Assembly (NCBI GenBank): GCA_000230935.2
Contig: AGIQ01000002.1
Coordinates: forward strand, 558,001-622,000
Source: Mycolicibacterium rhodesiae JS60
GTDB taxonomy: Bacteria; Actinomycetota; Actinomycetes; Mycobacteriales; Mycobacteriaceae
Length of the DNA: 64,000 bases
Reading direction: 5' to 3'
A program made the position numbers and the translations under genes. Shown one piece after another: positions 52,951 through 63,194 of this stretch (positions within the stretch are counted from its first letter, which is position 1; each line of letters begins with the position of its first letter). A model generated the notes under the pieces. The model saw nothing but the letters and a program-made list of their open reading frames with translations, was not told where the DNA came from and did not search any database.

Positions 52951-53394
52951 ATGCCGCTCGTCAGTAAGACCGTTGAGGTCGCCGCCGATGCCGATTCGAT
53001 CCTGCGGATCGTTGCCGACTTCGAGAAATATCCGGAATGGAACGACGAGGCCAAGGCCGTCTACGTGCTGGCGCGTTATGACGACGGCCGGCCCAGCCAG
53101 CTGCGGCTGGACATGGAGATTCAGGGCCAGTCGGGCACCTTCATCCAGGCCGTGTACTACCCGGGCGAGAACCAGATCCAGACCGTGCTGCAGCAGGGCG
53201 AGGTGTTCACCAAACAGGACCAGCTGTTCTCGGTGGTGGCGATGGGGCCGACGAGCCTGCTGACGGTGGACCTTGAGGTCGAGGTCTCGTTGCCGGTCCC
53301 GGACATGATGGTCAAGAAGCTGGTCAACGACGTGCTCGAGCATCTGGCCGACAATCTCAAGACACGCGCCGAGCAGCTGTCGGCGAGCAGCTAG
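52951..53394 (+). CDS. SRPBCC/START-like protein (Rv0164, TB18.5-like)
   Basis: This 147-residue protein has the polyketide-cyclase/START-like pattern (ADADSILRIVADFEKYPEWNDEAKAV, LLTVDLEVEVSLPVPDMMVKKLVNDVLEHLADNLK). It probably binds a hydrophobic ligand. Same place as Rv0164 next to mce1R; it follows the TetR gene by 14 bp. Confidence 0.9.
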   Translation: MPLVSKTVEVAADADSILRIVADFEKYPEWNDEAKAVYVLARYDDGRPSQLRLDMEIQGQSGTFIQAVYYPGENQIQTVLQQGEVFTKQDQLFSVVAMGPTSLLTVDLEVEVSLPVPDMMVKKLVNDVLEHLADNLKTRAEQLSASS

Positions 53395-53399
53395 ACCGC

Positions 53400-54092
53400 T
53401 CAACGCCACATCCCGTTGCGCTCCAGCTGTTCGAGCAGCCGGTGCACGCCGTCGCTGAACTCCGCGGCCGACAGCTCGGCGAGCGCGGCCTTGTCGCGGC
53501 GGCGCAGTGCGGCGATCAGCTGGCGATGGGTCTCGACGGACGCCTCGCCCCAGGACGCGTCGGTGACATAGATCTGCGGCGGCATATAGCGCGCGGCGTG
53601 CAGCAGAAACCAGGCCAGCTTCATCCGGCCGGCCCCGCGGTTGAGCAACCGGTGAAAGGCGAACTCGGCGGCGCCGATGGTGGCCGGATCGCCCTGTGCC
53701 ACCGCCGCGGCCAGCCGGTCGTTGGCCTGCTCCAGCTCGCCGATCTGATCTTCGGTCAGCCGATCGGCCGCACTGGTCACGAGTTCCTTGGCGATCGTGG
53801 CCTGCAGCCAGTAGATGTCGGCGACGTCCTGGCGGCTCAGCGGTTGCACGACATAGCCCCGCCGAGGCGCGAGGACCACCATTCCCTCGCCCCGCAGGGT
53901 CAGCAGGGCTTCGCGCACCGGGGTGATGCTGACGCCCAACCGGGCGGCGGTTTCGTCGAGCCGGATGAACGTTCCGGGCCGCAGCATGCCGGTCATGATC
54001 GCTTCCCGAAGGTGTGCTGCGACCTCGTCCGACAGTTGTGAACGACGGCGTCCCCGACGGTTTTCAACCCGTGCGGAAGCCGGTGCGTTCAC
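53400..54092 (-). CDS. mce1R: GntR-family (FadR type) repressor of the mce1 operon
   Basis: This 230-residue protein has the wHTH LSDEVAAHLREAIMTGMLRPGTFIRLDETAARLGVSITPVREAL split over residues about 17-60 and a C-terminal FCD domain with metal/ligand His residues (AEFAFHRLL, ETHRQL). In M. tuberculosis Mce1R represses fadD5 through mce1F and responds to fatty acyl compounds. The GTG at 54092 has GGAGGT just upstream, though an earlier start at 54143 is open. Divergent from fadD5. Confidence 0.9.
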   Translation of the reverse strand: MNAPASARVENRRGRRRSQLSDEVAAHLREAIMTGMLRPGTFIRLDETAARLGVSITPVREALLTLRGEGMVVLAPRRGYVVQPLSRQDVADIYWLQATIAKELVTSAADRLTEDQIGELEQANDRLAAAVAQGDPATIGAAEFAFHRLLNRGAGRMKLAWFLLHAARYMPPQIYVTDASWGEASVETHRQLIAALRRRDKAALAELSAAEFSDGVHRLLEQLERNGMWR

Positions 54093-54153
54093 GTGACCTC
54101 CGAGGACTTGTGTGGGGAGCAGCAAGGCAATATTGTGACCCAAGCAACAATAA

Positions 54154-54165
54154 ATTTGATCAAAT
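54154..54165. promoter_or_regulatory. AT-rich palindrome, putative Mce1R operator
   Basis: ATTTGATCAAAT is a perfect 12-bp palindrome in an AT-rich stretch of a GC-rich region, 61 bp upstream of mce1R and 81 bp upstream of fadD5. It is the best operator candidate in the intergenic region. Confidence 0.6.
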
Positions 54166-54246
54166 ATAACGATTCCTGCATTCTCCAGCCACCGGGTTCA
54201 CGCAACGTTTACTCCTGACGGAACTGTTGAGAGGGCCACGAAAACA

Positions 54247-55872
54247 GTGACCAGCCAGTTGACTGCGACCACCGACCAGCCGTATCTCGCCCGCCGCCAG
54301 AATTGGACGAACCAACTGGCCCGGCACGCGCTCATGCAGCCGGATGCAACCGCACTGCGCTTCATGGGTCACACCACCACGTGGGCCGAATTCGACCGCC
54401 GCGTCACCGCACTCGCGAATGCCCTGCACCGTCGCGGAGTCCGGTTCGGCGACCGGGTGATGGTCCTGATGCTCAACCGCCCGGAGTTCGTCGAGGCCAC
54501 GCTGGCGGCCAACCAGCTCGGCGCGATCGCGGTTCCGGTCAACTTCCGCCTGACCCCGCCGGAGTTGGCATTTCTGGTTCAGGACTGCCAGACGGCGGTG
54601 GTGGTCACCGAGACCGTGCTCGCCGACGTCGCCAAGGCCGTCCGGGATCTCGCACCGGTCTTGACCGATGTCATCGTCGCAGGTGGCGCCTCCGATGACG
54701 GAGTACTCGGCTACGACGACCTGATCGCCGAAGAGGGCGAGCCGCACGAACCCGTGGACATCCCCAACGACAGTCCGGCCCTGATCATGTACACCTCGGG
54801 CACCACCGGGCGGCCCAAGGGGGCGGTGCTGACCCACACCAACCTGGCGGGCCAGGCGATGACCGGGATGTACACCACCGGCCCCGACATCAACCACGAT
54901 GTCGGATTCATCGGAGTGCCGCTGTTCCACATCGCCGGGATCGGCAACATCCTCGGCGGCCTCATCCTGGGCACCCCGACGGTCATCCACCCGCTCGGCG
55001 GGTTCGACCCCGGGCAACTACTCGACGTTCTCGAGGCCGAACGTGTCACGGGCATCTTCCTGGTGCCGGCGCAGTGGCAGGCCGTCTGCGCGGCCCAGAA
55101 GGCCAAGCCGCGCGACATCCGTTTGCGGTCGTTGTCCTGGGGTGCCGCCCCGGCATCGGACACCCTGCTGCGCGAGATGTCGGAAACGTTCCCCGACAGC
55201 AAGATCCTCGCCGCGTTCGGTCAGACCGAGATGTCACCGGTGACGTGCATGCTGCTCGGCGACGACGCGATCCGGAAGCGCGGATCGGTCGGCAAGGTCA
55301 TTCCGACTGTTGCCGCTCGCGTCGTCGACGAAGACATGAACGACGTCCCAGTGGGCGAGGTCGGCGAAATCGTCTATCGCGCACCGACTCTCATGGCCGG
55401 CTACTGGAACAACCCGGACGCTACTGCCGAGGCGTTCGCCGGCGGCTGGTTCCACTCGGGCGATCTGGTCAGGATGGACGCCGACGGCTACGTCTGGGTT
55501 GTCGACCGTAAGAAGGACATGATCATCTCCGGCGGCGAGAACATCTATTGCGCAGAGGTGGAGAACGTCCTTGCCGCCCACCCGGCGATCGTGGAGGTGG
55601 CGGTCATCGGGCGCGCCCACCCCACGTGGGGCGAGGTGCCGGTCGCCGTCGCCGCCATCTCTTGTCAAGAACTCCGGCTGGCCGAACTCGAGGGGTTCCT
55701 GACCGAACGTTTGGCCCGTTACAAGCACCCCAGGGGCCTCGAAATCGTCGACGCCTTACCTCGTAACCCCGCTGGCAAAGTGCTGAAGACGGAACTACGG
55801 ATTCGCTTCAGCGCCAGTATCGAAACGGATCCGGCTGACGAAAATGCTTCGGATACAGCAGATCCCAATTAG
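54247..55872 (+). CDS. fadD5: Fatty-acid-CoA ligase FadD5
   Basis: This 541-residue AMP-forming ligase has YTSGTTGRPKGAVLTHTNL (P-loop), AFGQTEMSP, GWFHSGDLVRMDADGYVWVVDRKKD and the catalytic Lys in PRNPAGKVLKTEL. It activates fatty acids, probably those brought in or recycled by the Mce1 complex. Start at the GTG at 54247. First gene of the mce1 operon in M. tuberculosis too. Confidence 0.94.
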   Translation: MTSQLTATTDQPYLARRQNWTNQLARHALMQPDATALRFMGHTTTWAEFDRRVTALANALHRRGVRFGDRVMVLMLNRPEFVEATLAANQLGAIAVPVNFRLTPPELAFLVQDCQTAVVVTETVLADVAKAVRDLAPVLTDVIVAGGASDDGVLGYDDLIAEEGEPHEPVDIPNDSPALIMYTSGTTGRPKGAVLTHTNLAGQAMTGMYTTGPDINHDVGFIGVPLFHIAGIGNILGGLILGTPTVIHPLGGFDPGQLLDVLEAERVTGIFLVPAQWQAVCAAQKAKPRDIRLRSLSWGAAPASDTLLREMSETFPDSKILAAFGQTEMSPVTCMLLGDDAIRKRGSVGKVIPTVAARVVDEDMNDVPVGEVGEIVYRAPTLMAGYWNNPDATAEAFAGGWFHSGDLVRMDADGYVWVVDRKKDMIISGGENIYCAEVENVLAAHPAIVEVAVIGRAHPTWGEVPVAVAAISCQELRLAELEGFLTERLARYKHPRGLEIVDALPRNPAGKVLKTELRIRFSASIETDPADENASDTADPN

Positions 55873-56102
55873 CACGCGAACCACTTACCAGCTCGACAAA
55901 TTTCGCCAGATAACGAGGGAGGGTCAATAGTGCGGATGCGGTGCACGGGCCCTCGGCGATCGGGTACATTCCTGTGGTCCGCCTTACTACTCGCTAGTAG
56001 GGAGACGACACTCACTCACTGCGGGTCGGGGCAAGGAGGGTATGTGCCAGACGGACTGCCGCCACGCCACGACCGACGTGGTCCCGTCACGTGGGTGTCC
56101 CA
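55873..56102 (+). other. fadD5-yrbE1A intergenic region
   Basis: This 230-bp stretch has no clear gene. CTACT-N4-AGTAG (55987-56000) is a small dyad followed by GGAGA. M. tuberculosis also has an intergenic stretch here that can carry a second promoter, so this may be a secondary start for the transporter genes. Confidence 0.45.
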
Positions 56103-56903
56103 GTGACGGCGACGACGACGGGCGTGGGTGACTACGTCTCGGACAAGATGCGTCCGGCGCTCACCGCCATCGGCGGCTTCTTCCGCATGTGCGTGCTCAC
56201 CGCGAAGGCCACCACGAAATGGCCCTTCGAGTGGCGAGAGTTCATCCTCCAGGGCTGGTTTCAGTTCCGGGTGACGTTCCTGCCGACCATCGCCGTGGCC
56301 GTGCCGAACACGATCCTGATCATCTTCACCATCAATATCCTGCTGGTGGAGTTCGGTGCCGCGGATGTCTCCGGCGCGGGTGCCGCGTTGGCCGCGGTGA
56401 CCCAGTTGGGGCCCATCGTGACCGTGCTGGTGGTCGCCGGCGCCGGGTCGACGGCCATCTGTGCCGACCTCGGCGCACGCACCATTCGTGAGGAGATCGA
56501 CGCCCTCGAGGTGCTCGGTATCGATCCGATCCACCGTCTCGTGCTGCCCCGCGTGGTCGCCTCGACGTTCGTCGCGGTCCTGCTCAACGGCGCGGTGATC
56601 GCCGTCGGTCTGGTCGGGGGGTTCATCTTCGGCGTGTACATGCAGAACATCTCCGCCGGTGCCTACGTCTCCACTCTGACGCTCATCACCGGACTCCCCG
56701 AGGTGATCATCTCGATCGTCAAGGCGCTCACCTTCGGGCTGATCGCCGGCCTGGTCGGCTGCTACCGCGGGCTGACGGTGTCCGGCGGCTCGAAGGGCCT
56801 CGGAACGGCAGTGAACGAGACCCTCGTGCTGTCCGTCGTCGCCCTGTTCGCCGTCAACGTCGTCCTGACGACCATTGGTGTTCGCTTCGGAACGGGGCAC
56901 TGA
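56103..56903 (+). CDS. yrbE1A: Mce1 transporter permease YrbE1A
   Basis: This 266-residue MlaE-type permease has about five TM helices and the EExDALEVLGIDP motif ([23 protein letters not shown] is split over 132-154), the contact with the MceG/Mkl ATPase. The GTG at 56103 was chosen by likeness to the M. tuberculosis protein; a GTG at 56091 is in frame. Works with YrbE1B. Confidence 0.94.
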   Translation: MTATTTGVGDYVSDKMRPALTAIGGFFRMCVLTAKATTKWPFEWREFILQGWFQFRVTFLPTIAVAVPNTILIIFTINILLVEFGAADVSGAGAALAAVTQLGPIVTVLVVAGAGSTAICADLGARTIREEIDALEVLGIDPIHRLVLPRVVASTFVAVLLNGAVIAVGLVGGFIFGVYMQNISAGAYVSTLTLITGLPEVIISIVKALTFGLIAGLVGCYRGLTVSGGSKGLGTAVNETLVLSVVALFAVNVVLTTIGVRFGTGH

Positions 56904-56904
56904 C

Positions 56905-57774
56905 ATGAGTACAGCGACAGTTCTGCGGGGCCGGTATCCCCGCGCGTATTCCCGGGCGACGCAGCTGGCGTCGTCGCCCGGCCGATTCATCACCCGAGTC
57001 GGCGACGTGGCCTGGTTCACCGTCACCGCGGTCGGTCAGATTCCGCACGCGCTGCGCTACTACCGCCGGGCCACGCTGCGGCTGATCGCCGAGATCGGCA
57101 TGGGCACCGGCGCGATGGCCGTCATCGGCGGCACCATCGCCATCGTCGGTTTCGTAACGCTGTCCGGTGGTTCGCTCATCGCGATCCAGGGCTACGCCTC
57201 ACTGGGCAACATCGGCGTCGAAGCCTTCACCGGATTCGTCGCGGCGTTGGTGAACGTCCGGGTCGTCGCGCCCCTGGTTTCGGGGCACGCGCTGGCCGCG
57301 ACGGTCGGCGCCGGCGCCACCGCCGAATTGGGCGCGATGCGCATCAGTGAGGAAATCGACGCACTCGAGGTGATGGGCATCAAGTCCATCAGCTACCTGG
57401 TGTCGACGCGCATCCTCGCCGGCATGGTCGTGATCATTCCGCTGTATGCGATGGCTCTGCTGCTGTCGTTCCTGGCCGCGCAGCTGACCACGACGGTGCT
57501 CTACGGCCAGTCGACCGGCACCTACGATCACTACTTCCGTACTTTCCTGCGGCCCGACGACGTGTTCTGGTCGTTCGTCGTCGCGATCATCATCGCGATG
57601 TTCGTGATGATCAATCACTGCTATTTCGGCTACAACGCCAGCGGTGGTCCGGTGGGCGTGGGTGAGGCCGTTGGGATCTCGATGCGCGCCTCCCTGGTTG
57701 CCGTCGCGACGGTAGTTCTGTTGGCTTCGTTGGCGCTGTACGGCACCGACCCGAACTTCAACCTCACGGTGTAG
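56905..57774 (+). CDS. yrbE1B: Mce1 transporter permease YrbE1B
   Basis: This 289-residue MlaE-type permease is the partner of YrbE1A. The coupling motif is [14 protein letters not shown], and five hydrophobic helices are seen. The ATG at 56905 is 1 bp after the yrbE1A stop. The pair forms the inner-membrane channel of the Mce1 lipid importer. Confidence 0.95.
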   Translation: MSTATVLRGRYPRAYSRATQLASSPGRFITRVGDVAWFTVTAVGQIPHALRYYRRATLRLIAEIGMGTGAMAVIGGTIAIVGFVTLSGGSLIAIQGYASLGNIGVEAFTGFVAALVNVRVVAPLVSGHALAATVGAGATAELGAMRISEEIDALEVMGIKSISYLVSTRILAGMVVIIPLYAMALLLSFLAAQLTTTVLYGQSTGTYDHYFRTFLRPDDVFWSFVVAIIIAMFVMINHCYFGYNASGGPVGVGEAVGISMRASLVAVATVVLLASLALYGTDPNFNLTV

Positions 57775-57778
57775 CGGG

Positions 57779-58990
57779 ATGACCGAGCCGTTGAATTCTG
57801 CCCGGCGCCCGCCACTGAAGTTGGCGGGTGTGGTCTTCCTGGTGCTGGCCGTCGTGCTGGTGGCGCTGGTCTACCTCCAATTTCGTGGTGACCTGACGCC
57901 GAAGACGAGGCTCACCATGGTTTCCGACCGCGCCGGCCTGGTGATGGACCCGGGGTCGAAGGTGACCTACAACGGCGTGGAGATCGGTCGCGTCAGCAAG
58001 GTCGCCGCGGTGGACCGCGACGGCAAGTCGGTCGCCGAGCTGACCCTCGAGGTCTCCCCGCGCTACCTCTCGCTGATTCCGGCCAACGTGGACGCCCAGG
58101 TCAAGGCCAGCACCGTGTTCGGCAACAAGTACGTGTCCTTCACCAGCCCGAAGGACCCGGTGAAGACCCGGATTTCGAGCTCGGACGTGATCACGTCATC
58201 GCACGTGACGACGGAGTTCAACACGTTGTTCGAGACTTTGACGTCGATCTCGGAGAAGGTCGATCCGGTCAAGCTGAACCTGACGCTGTCGGCGGCGGCA
58301 GAGGCGCTCGATGGTCTGGGTACCAAGTTCGGGCAGTCGATCGTCAACGGCAATGCGGTCCTCGATGACGTCAATCCGCAGATGCCGCAGATTCGCAGCA
58401 ACATTCAGCAGCTCTCGAAGCTGGCCGAGGTCTACACCAAGGCCAGCCCGGATCTGTGGGACTTCCTCGATCATGCGGTGACGACCGCGCGCACGTTGAA
58501 CGAGCAGCAGAAGGATCTCGACGCCGCGCTGCTGGCCTCGACCGGGTTCGGCAATACCGGCGCCGACATCTTCGAACGCGGCGGCCCCTACTTCGTGCGC
58601 GGCCAGGCCGACCTGATCCCCACCGCCAAACTGCTGGACACCTACAGCCCGCAGCTGTACTGCCAAATCAAGGGTGAAGCCGAGGCGCTGCAACCGGCGC
58701 TGGATTCGTTTGGCGGCAACGGCTATTCGTTGGACACCGTGACCGAATTCCTCGGTGCGCCTAACCCGTACGTGTATCCCGACAACCTGCCCAGGATCAA
58801 CGGGCGCGGTGGCCCCGGCGGCGCGCCCGGCTGCTGGCAGACGATCAACCGTAACTTCTGGCCCGCGCCGCACCTGGTGGTCGACGACGGTGCCTCGCTC
58901 GCGCCGTACAACCACTTCGAACTGGGCCAGCCGATCCTCACCGAGTACGTCTGGGGACGCCAAGTCGGGGAGAACACGATCAACCCATGA
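57779..58990 (+). CDS. mce1A: Mce1A, MCE-family substrate-binding protein
   Basis: This 403-residue protein has an N-terminal TM anchor (about 14-32), an MCE (MlaD) domain at about 38-115 ([20 protein letters not shown]), a long helical region (about 140-270) and a C-terminal tail. In the Mce1 complex six such subunits form a tube carrying fatty acids across the periplasm. It starts 4 bp after the yrbE1B stop. About 50 residues shorter than the M. tuberculosis protein as I recall it. Confidence 0.94.
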   Translation: MTEPLNSARRPPLKLAGVVFLVLAVVLVALVYLQFRGDLTPKTRLTMVSDRAGLVMDPGSKVTYNGVEIGRVSKVAAVDRDGKSVAELTLEVSPRYLSLIPANVDAQVKASTVFGNKYVSFTSPKDPVKTRISSSDVITSSHVTTEFNTLFETLTSISEKVDPVKLNLTLSAAAEALDGLGTKFGQSIVNGNAVLDDVNPQMPQIRSNIQQLSKLAEVYTKASPDLWDFLDHAVTTARTLNEQQKDLDAALLASTGFGNTGADIFERGGPYFVRGQADLIPTAKLLDTYSPQLYCQIKGEAEALQPALDSFGGNGYSLDTVTEFLGAPNPYVYPDNLPRINGRGGPGGAPGCWQTINRNFWPAPHLVVDDGASLAPYNHFELGQPILTEYVWGRQVGENTINP

Positions 58991-60027
58991 AAATCACCGG
59001 CACAGCAATCAAACTCGGGGCCTTCTCCCTGGTGCTCCTGCTTTTCACGGCGATCATCGTCATCGTGTTCGGCCAGTTCCGATTCGACCGGACGACCGCG
59101 TACACAGCGGAATTCAGCAATGCCAGTGGTTTGCGCGACGGCCAGTTCGTCCGGGCCGGCGGTGTCGAGGTCGGCAAGGTGTCCGACATCAAACTCATCG
59201 GCAACGGCGACCGGGTTCAGGTGACGCTCAACGTCGACCGGACCCTGCCGCTGTACCAGTCGACCACCGCCCAGATCCGTTACCAGGACCTGATCGGCAA
59301 CCGCTACGTCAACCTCGATCGCGGCACCGGCGAAGGCGCCGACCGGATCCTGCCCGCGGGCGGCTTCATCCCGATGTCGCGCACGCAGCCCGCGTTGGAC
59401 CTGGATGCGCTTATCGGTGGTTTCAAGCCGCTGTTCAAGTCGCTGGACCCGCAGAAGGTCAACACCATCGCCTCGTCGCTGATCACCGTCTTCCAGGGGC
59501 AGGGCGGCACGATCAACGACATCTTGGACCAGACCGCCCAGCTGACGTCGGCGCTGGCCGACCGCGACCAGGCGATCGGTGAGGTGATCACCAACCTGAA
59601 CACCGTGCTGGACACCACCGTCAAGCACGAGAAGGACTTCGACCAGACGGTCAACAACCTCGAGATCCTCATCACCGGGCTGAACAACCGTGCCGACCCG
59701 TTGGCTCAGTCAACCGCCGATATCAGCAGTGCTGCAGGCACTCTGGGTGACCTGTTGGCCGACGATCGTCCGCAACTCAAGGACACGATCGGCAAGCTCG
59801 AGATCATTCAACAGCCGCTGGCCGACGGTCAGGACCGCCTTGACGATCTGCTGACGAAGCTGCCGGAAGCCGTCAGGATGATCGGCCGCGCCGGCGGTAT
59901 CTACGGCGACTTCTTCAACTTCTACCTGTGCGATATCAACCTGAAGCTCAACGGCCTGCAGCCCGGTGGCCCGGTCCGCACCGTGAAGATCACTCAGCAG
60001 CCCACGGGTAGGTGCACGCCGCAATGA
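58987..60027 (+). CDS. mce1B: Mce1B, MCE-family protein
   Basis: This 346-residue protein has an N-terminal TM helix (about 9-30), an MCE domain (ASGLRDGQFVRAGGVEVGKV) and a helical domain rich in heptads. It overlaps mce1A by 4 bp (ATGA) and mce1C in the same way. Subunit of the Mce1 hexamer. Confidence 0.95.
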   Translation: MKITGTAIKLGAFSLVLLLFTAIIVIVFGQFRFDRTTAYTAEFSNASGLRDGQFVRAGGVEVGKVSDIKLIGNGDRVQVTLNVDRTLPLYQSTTAQIRYQDLIGNRYVNLDRGTGEGADRILPAGGFIPMSRTQPALDLDALIGGFKPLFKSLDPQKVNTIASSLITVFQGQGGTINDILDQTAQLTSALADRDQAIGEVITNLNTVLDTTVKHEKDFDQTVNNLEILITGLNNRADPLAQSTADISSAAGTLGDLLADDRPQLKDTIGKLEIIQQPLADGQDRLDDLLTKLPEAVRMIGRAGGIYGDFFNFYLCDINLKLNGLQPGGPVRTVKITQQPTGRCTPQ

Positions 60028-61571
60028 GGACGCTAGAGACTCCCAACCGGATCAAGAACGGCCTGGCCGGCATCGTGATCGTGCTGCTGGTCGTCGCTGT
60101 GGGACAGAGCTTTTCGGGCATTCCGCAGCTGTTCGCGCAGCCGACCTACTATGGCCAATTCACCGACAGCGCAGGTCTGAACCCCGGTGACAAGGTCCGC
60201 ATCGCGGGCATGGAAGTCGGCGAAGTGAAGTCGCTGAAGATCGACGGCGACCACGTGCTGATCGGATTCAACTTGGGCCCCAGGCAAATCGGTACCGAGA
60301 GCCGGGTCGCCATCCGCACCGAGACGATCCTGGGTAAGCGGGTGCTCGAGATCGAGCCGCGCGGCGGCAAGATGCTGCAGGCCAGCTCGATTCTGCCGGT
60401 GGGGCAGACCACCACGCCCTACCAGATATATGACGCGGTGTTCGACGTGACGAAAGCCGCTGCGGGCTGGGACATCGACACCGTCAAACAGTCGCTGAAT
60501 GTGTTGTCGGAGACCATCGATCAGACCTACCCGCACCTGAGCGCGGCGCTGGACGGCGTGGCCCGGTTCTCCGACACGATCGGCAAGCGCGACGCGCAGT
60601 TCAAGCAACTGCTGGCCAACGCCAACAAGGTCGCCGCCGTGCTGGGTAACCGCAGTGAGCAGATCAACAAGCTGGCGGTCAACGCGCAGACCCTGTTGGC
60701 GGCGGTCAACCAGCGTCGCTCCGAGATCGACTACCTGTTGGCCAATGTGTCGCTGATCTCCGAGCAGTTCGCCGGATTCATCAACGACAACCCAAACCTG
60801 AATCATGTTCTGGAGCAGCTGAAGACGATCAGCGATGTGCTGGTGAAGCACAAGGCGGACATCTCCGACGTGCTGATCACCGCCTCGAAGTTCATGGGCG
60901 CACTGGCCGAGGCCATCGGGTCGGGCCCGTACTTCAAGGTGCTCGTGGTCAACCTCGTGCCCTACCAGATCCTGCAACCGTGGGTGGACGCCGCCTTCAA
61001 GAAGCGCGGTATCGATCCCGAGGAGTTTTGGCGCAACGCGGGCCTGCCGGCCTTCCGGTTCCCCGATCCCAACGGACAGCGTCAACCCAACGGTGCTCCG
61101 CCGGCGGCCCCGATCCCGCTGGAGGGCACGCCGGAGCATCCTGGCCCCGCGGTCGGCCCCGGCTCGCCGTGCTCGTACACCCCGCCCCCGGACGGCATCC
61201 CGACGACCGGCAACCCGCTGCCGTGCGCCGGCCTGACCCAGGGACCGTTCGGCGGACCGGAGTACCCGACAGCCGACGTGCCGATCTCGGCACCCAACCC
61301 CGCCGCGGGCTACGCCCCCGGTGTCCCGAGTGCCGCCTTCCCGGGCGAACTCTCGCCGGCCATCCAGGGTGTGCCTGCCCCGCCGTTGGCGCCCGGTCCG
61401 CCGGGAGCCCGCACGGTTCCGGTCGCCCCGACACCGGGCCCGGCCACCGATATCCCCGGATACGCACCACCGCCGAATGCGCTCATCGGACCGATCCCGC
61501 CGCCGGGACCGGGACCGCAGGTGCCGCCGGTCGGAGACCTGGCGCCCGTCGATCAGGGAGGGGGAGCCTAA
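60024..61571 (+). CDS. mce1C: Mce1C, MCE-family protein with long Pro-rich tail
   Basis: This 515-residue protein has an N-terminal TM helix (about 12-32), an MCE domain (SAGLNPGDKVRIAGMEVGEV), a helical region to about 320 and a Pro/Gly/Ala-rich tail of about 170 residues. The tail may reach the cell wall or outer membrane side of the complex. ATG overlaps the mce1B stop. Confidence 0.95.
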   Translation: MRTLETPNRIKNGLAGIVIVLLVVAVGQSFSGIPQLFAQPTYYGQFTDSAGLNPGDKVRIAGMEVGEVKSLKIDGDHVLIGFNLGPRQIGTESRVAIRTETILGKRVLEIEPRGGKMLQASSILPVGQTTTPYQIYDAVFDVTKAAAGWDIDTVKQSLNVLSETIDQTYPHLSAALDGVARFSDTIGKRDAQFKQLLANANKVAAVLGNRSEQINKLAVNAQTLLAAVNQRRSEIDYLLANVSLISEQFAGFINDNPNLNHVLEQLKTISDVLVKHKADISDVLITASKFMGALAEAIGSGPYFKVLVVNLVPYQILQPWVDAAFKKRGIDPEEFWRNAGLPAFRFPDPNGQRQPNGAPPAAPIPLEGTPEHPGPAVGPGSPCSYTPPPDGIPTTGNPLPCAGLTQGPFGGPEYPTADVPISAPNPAAGYAPGVPSAAFPGELSPAIQGVPAPPLAPGPPGARTVPVAPTPGPATDIPGYAPPPNALIGPIPPPGPGPQVPPVGDLAPVDQGGGA

Positions 61572-61574
61572 CCG

Positions 61575-63194
61575 ATGTCGACTGTCTTCAATATTCGTAA
61601 TCTGGGTGTGCCGAAGGTATCTCGAGCGGCCGTCATCATCAGCACGCTCGTGGTGATCCTTGCGGTGTTCGCGGCGTTCTTCGGCTACTACGGCTACAAG
61701 AGGCTGACCACCAATACGGTGGTGGCGTATTTCCCTGAGGCGCTTGCCCTCTACCCGGGTGACCGCGTGCAGATCATGGGTGTGCAGGTCGGCAAGATCG
61801 ACAAGATCGAACCAGCCGGCGACAAGATGAAGGTCACCTTCAACTACCAGAACAAGTACAAGGTCCCCGCCAACGCCACCGCGACGATCCTCAACCCGAG
61901 CCTGGTCGCCTCCCGGGTGATCCAGTTGGCCCCGCCCTACACCGGCGGTCCGGTCATGGAGAACAACGCGGTCATCCCGATCGACCGCACTCAGGTGCCG
62001 GTGGAGTGGGACGACCTGCGCAACCAGATCTCCGATATCGTCACCAAACTCGGCCCGACGCCCGAGCAGCCCAAGGGCCCGTTCGGTGATGTCCTGGAGT
62101 CCTTCGCCAACGGGCTGGAGGGCAAGGGCGAGCAGATCAACACCACGTTCAAGGCGCTGTCCGATGCGGTCACCGCCCTGAACGAAGGGCGCGGTGACTT
62201 CTTCGCGGTGCTCAAGAGCCTGGCTCTGTTCGTCAACGCATTGCACAAGAGCGACCAGCAGCTGGTGGCACTCAACAACGACCTGGCCACCTTCACCAAC
62301 TCGTTTTCCAACTCCGATCAGGAAGTGGCCAAGGCAGTCAAGGACATTGACGCGCTGTTGACCACGGCGCGAAAGTTCGTCAACGACAACGGCTCGGTGT
62401 TGAGTAAGGACATCAACAACCTCTCCGAGGTCACCACCCAGGTGCTGCAACCGGATTCGCGCAACGGCCTGGAGACGGTGTTGCACGTCTACCCGAACCT
62501 GGCCGCCAACCTGCAGAACATCTATCACCCGACGCACGGTGCGCTGGTGGCGATTCCGACCGTCGCCAGCTTCGCCAACCCGATGCAGTTCATCTGCTCG
62601 GCGATCCAGTCCGGCAGCCGGCTGGGCTACCAGGACTCGGCGGAGATGTGCGCGGAGTACCTCGCGCCGATCATGGACGCGATCAAGTTCAACTTCCCGC
62701 CGTTCGGCGTGAACCAGTTCTCGACGGCCGAGACGCTGCCGAAGTACGTCGCCTACTCCGAGGAACGGCTGCGGCCGCCGCCGGGGTACAAGGACACGAC
62801 GGTGCCCGGCATCTGGTCGCGGGACACGTTGTTCTCGCACGGCAATCACGAGCCGGGCTGGATTGTGGCGCCGGGTATGCAGGGTGTCGACGTGCAGCCG
62901 TTCACCGCCAATATGCTCACGCCCGATTCGCTGGCGGCACTGCTGGGCGGCCCGGATCCCGTCGACTACCCGCCGGGCGGCCCGCGAGGTGGCGCGCCGT
63001 CGAACTCCTACGACCAGAACAATCCGCTGCCGCCGCCGTGGTACCCGGGTGCGATCCCGCCGCCACCACCGGGGCCCGACGTCATCCCCGGCCCGCTGCC
63101 GCTCTCGCAGCAGATCAATGGCGGAGCTCCCCCTGCAGCGCCCGCGGCTCCCGCCGGTCCGGCGTTGCCCGCTGAAGCAGGAGGTGGACAGTGA
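61575..63194 (+). CDS. mce1D: Mce1D, MCE-family protein
   Basis: This 539-residue protein has an N-terminal TM helix (about 18-42), an MCE domain (ALYPGDRVQIMGVQVGKI), a helical region (about 150-310) and a C-terminal domain ending in a Pro-rich tail. It starts 3 bp after mce1C and overlaps lprK by 4 bp (GTGA). Confidence 0.95.
   Translation: MSTVFNIRNLGVPKVSRAAVIISTLVVILAVFAAFFGYYGYKRLTTNTVVAYFPEALALYPGDRVQIMGVQVGKIDKIEPAGDKMKVTFNYQNKYKVPANATATILNPSLVASRVIQLAPPYTGGPVMENNAVIPIDRTQVPVEWDDLRNQISDIVTKLGPTPEQPKGPFGDVLESFANGLEGKGEQINTTFKALSDAVTALNEGRGDFFAVLKSLALFVNALHKSDQQLVALNNDLATFTNSFSNSDQEVAKAVKDIDALLTTARKFVNDNGSVLSKDINNLSEVTTQVLQPDSRNGLETVLHVYPNLAANLQNIYHPTHGALVAIPTVASFANPMQFICSAIQSGSRLGYQDSAEMCAEYLAPIMDAIKFNFPPFGVNQFSTAETLPKYVAYSEERLRPPPGYKDTTVPGIWSRDTLFSHGNHEPGWIVAPGMQGVDVQPFTANMLTPDSLAALLGGPDPVDYPPGGPRGGAPSNSYDQNNPLPPPWYPGAIPPPPPGPDVIPGPLPLSQQINGGAPPAAPAAPAGPALPAEAGGGQ

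Noticed and set aside
55987..56000. CTACT/AGTAG dyad as an operator of yrbE1A
   Set aside because: Arms are only 5 bp and chance occurrence is likely; noted in the intergenic entry but not claimed.
60033..62849. 938-codon open frame on the minus strand opposite mce1B-mce1D
   Set aside because: It mirrors the codon pattern of the mce genes, has composition rich in Arg, His and Asp without domains, and the plus strand is clearly coding.
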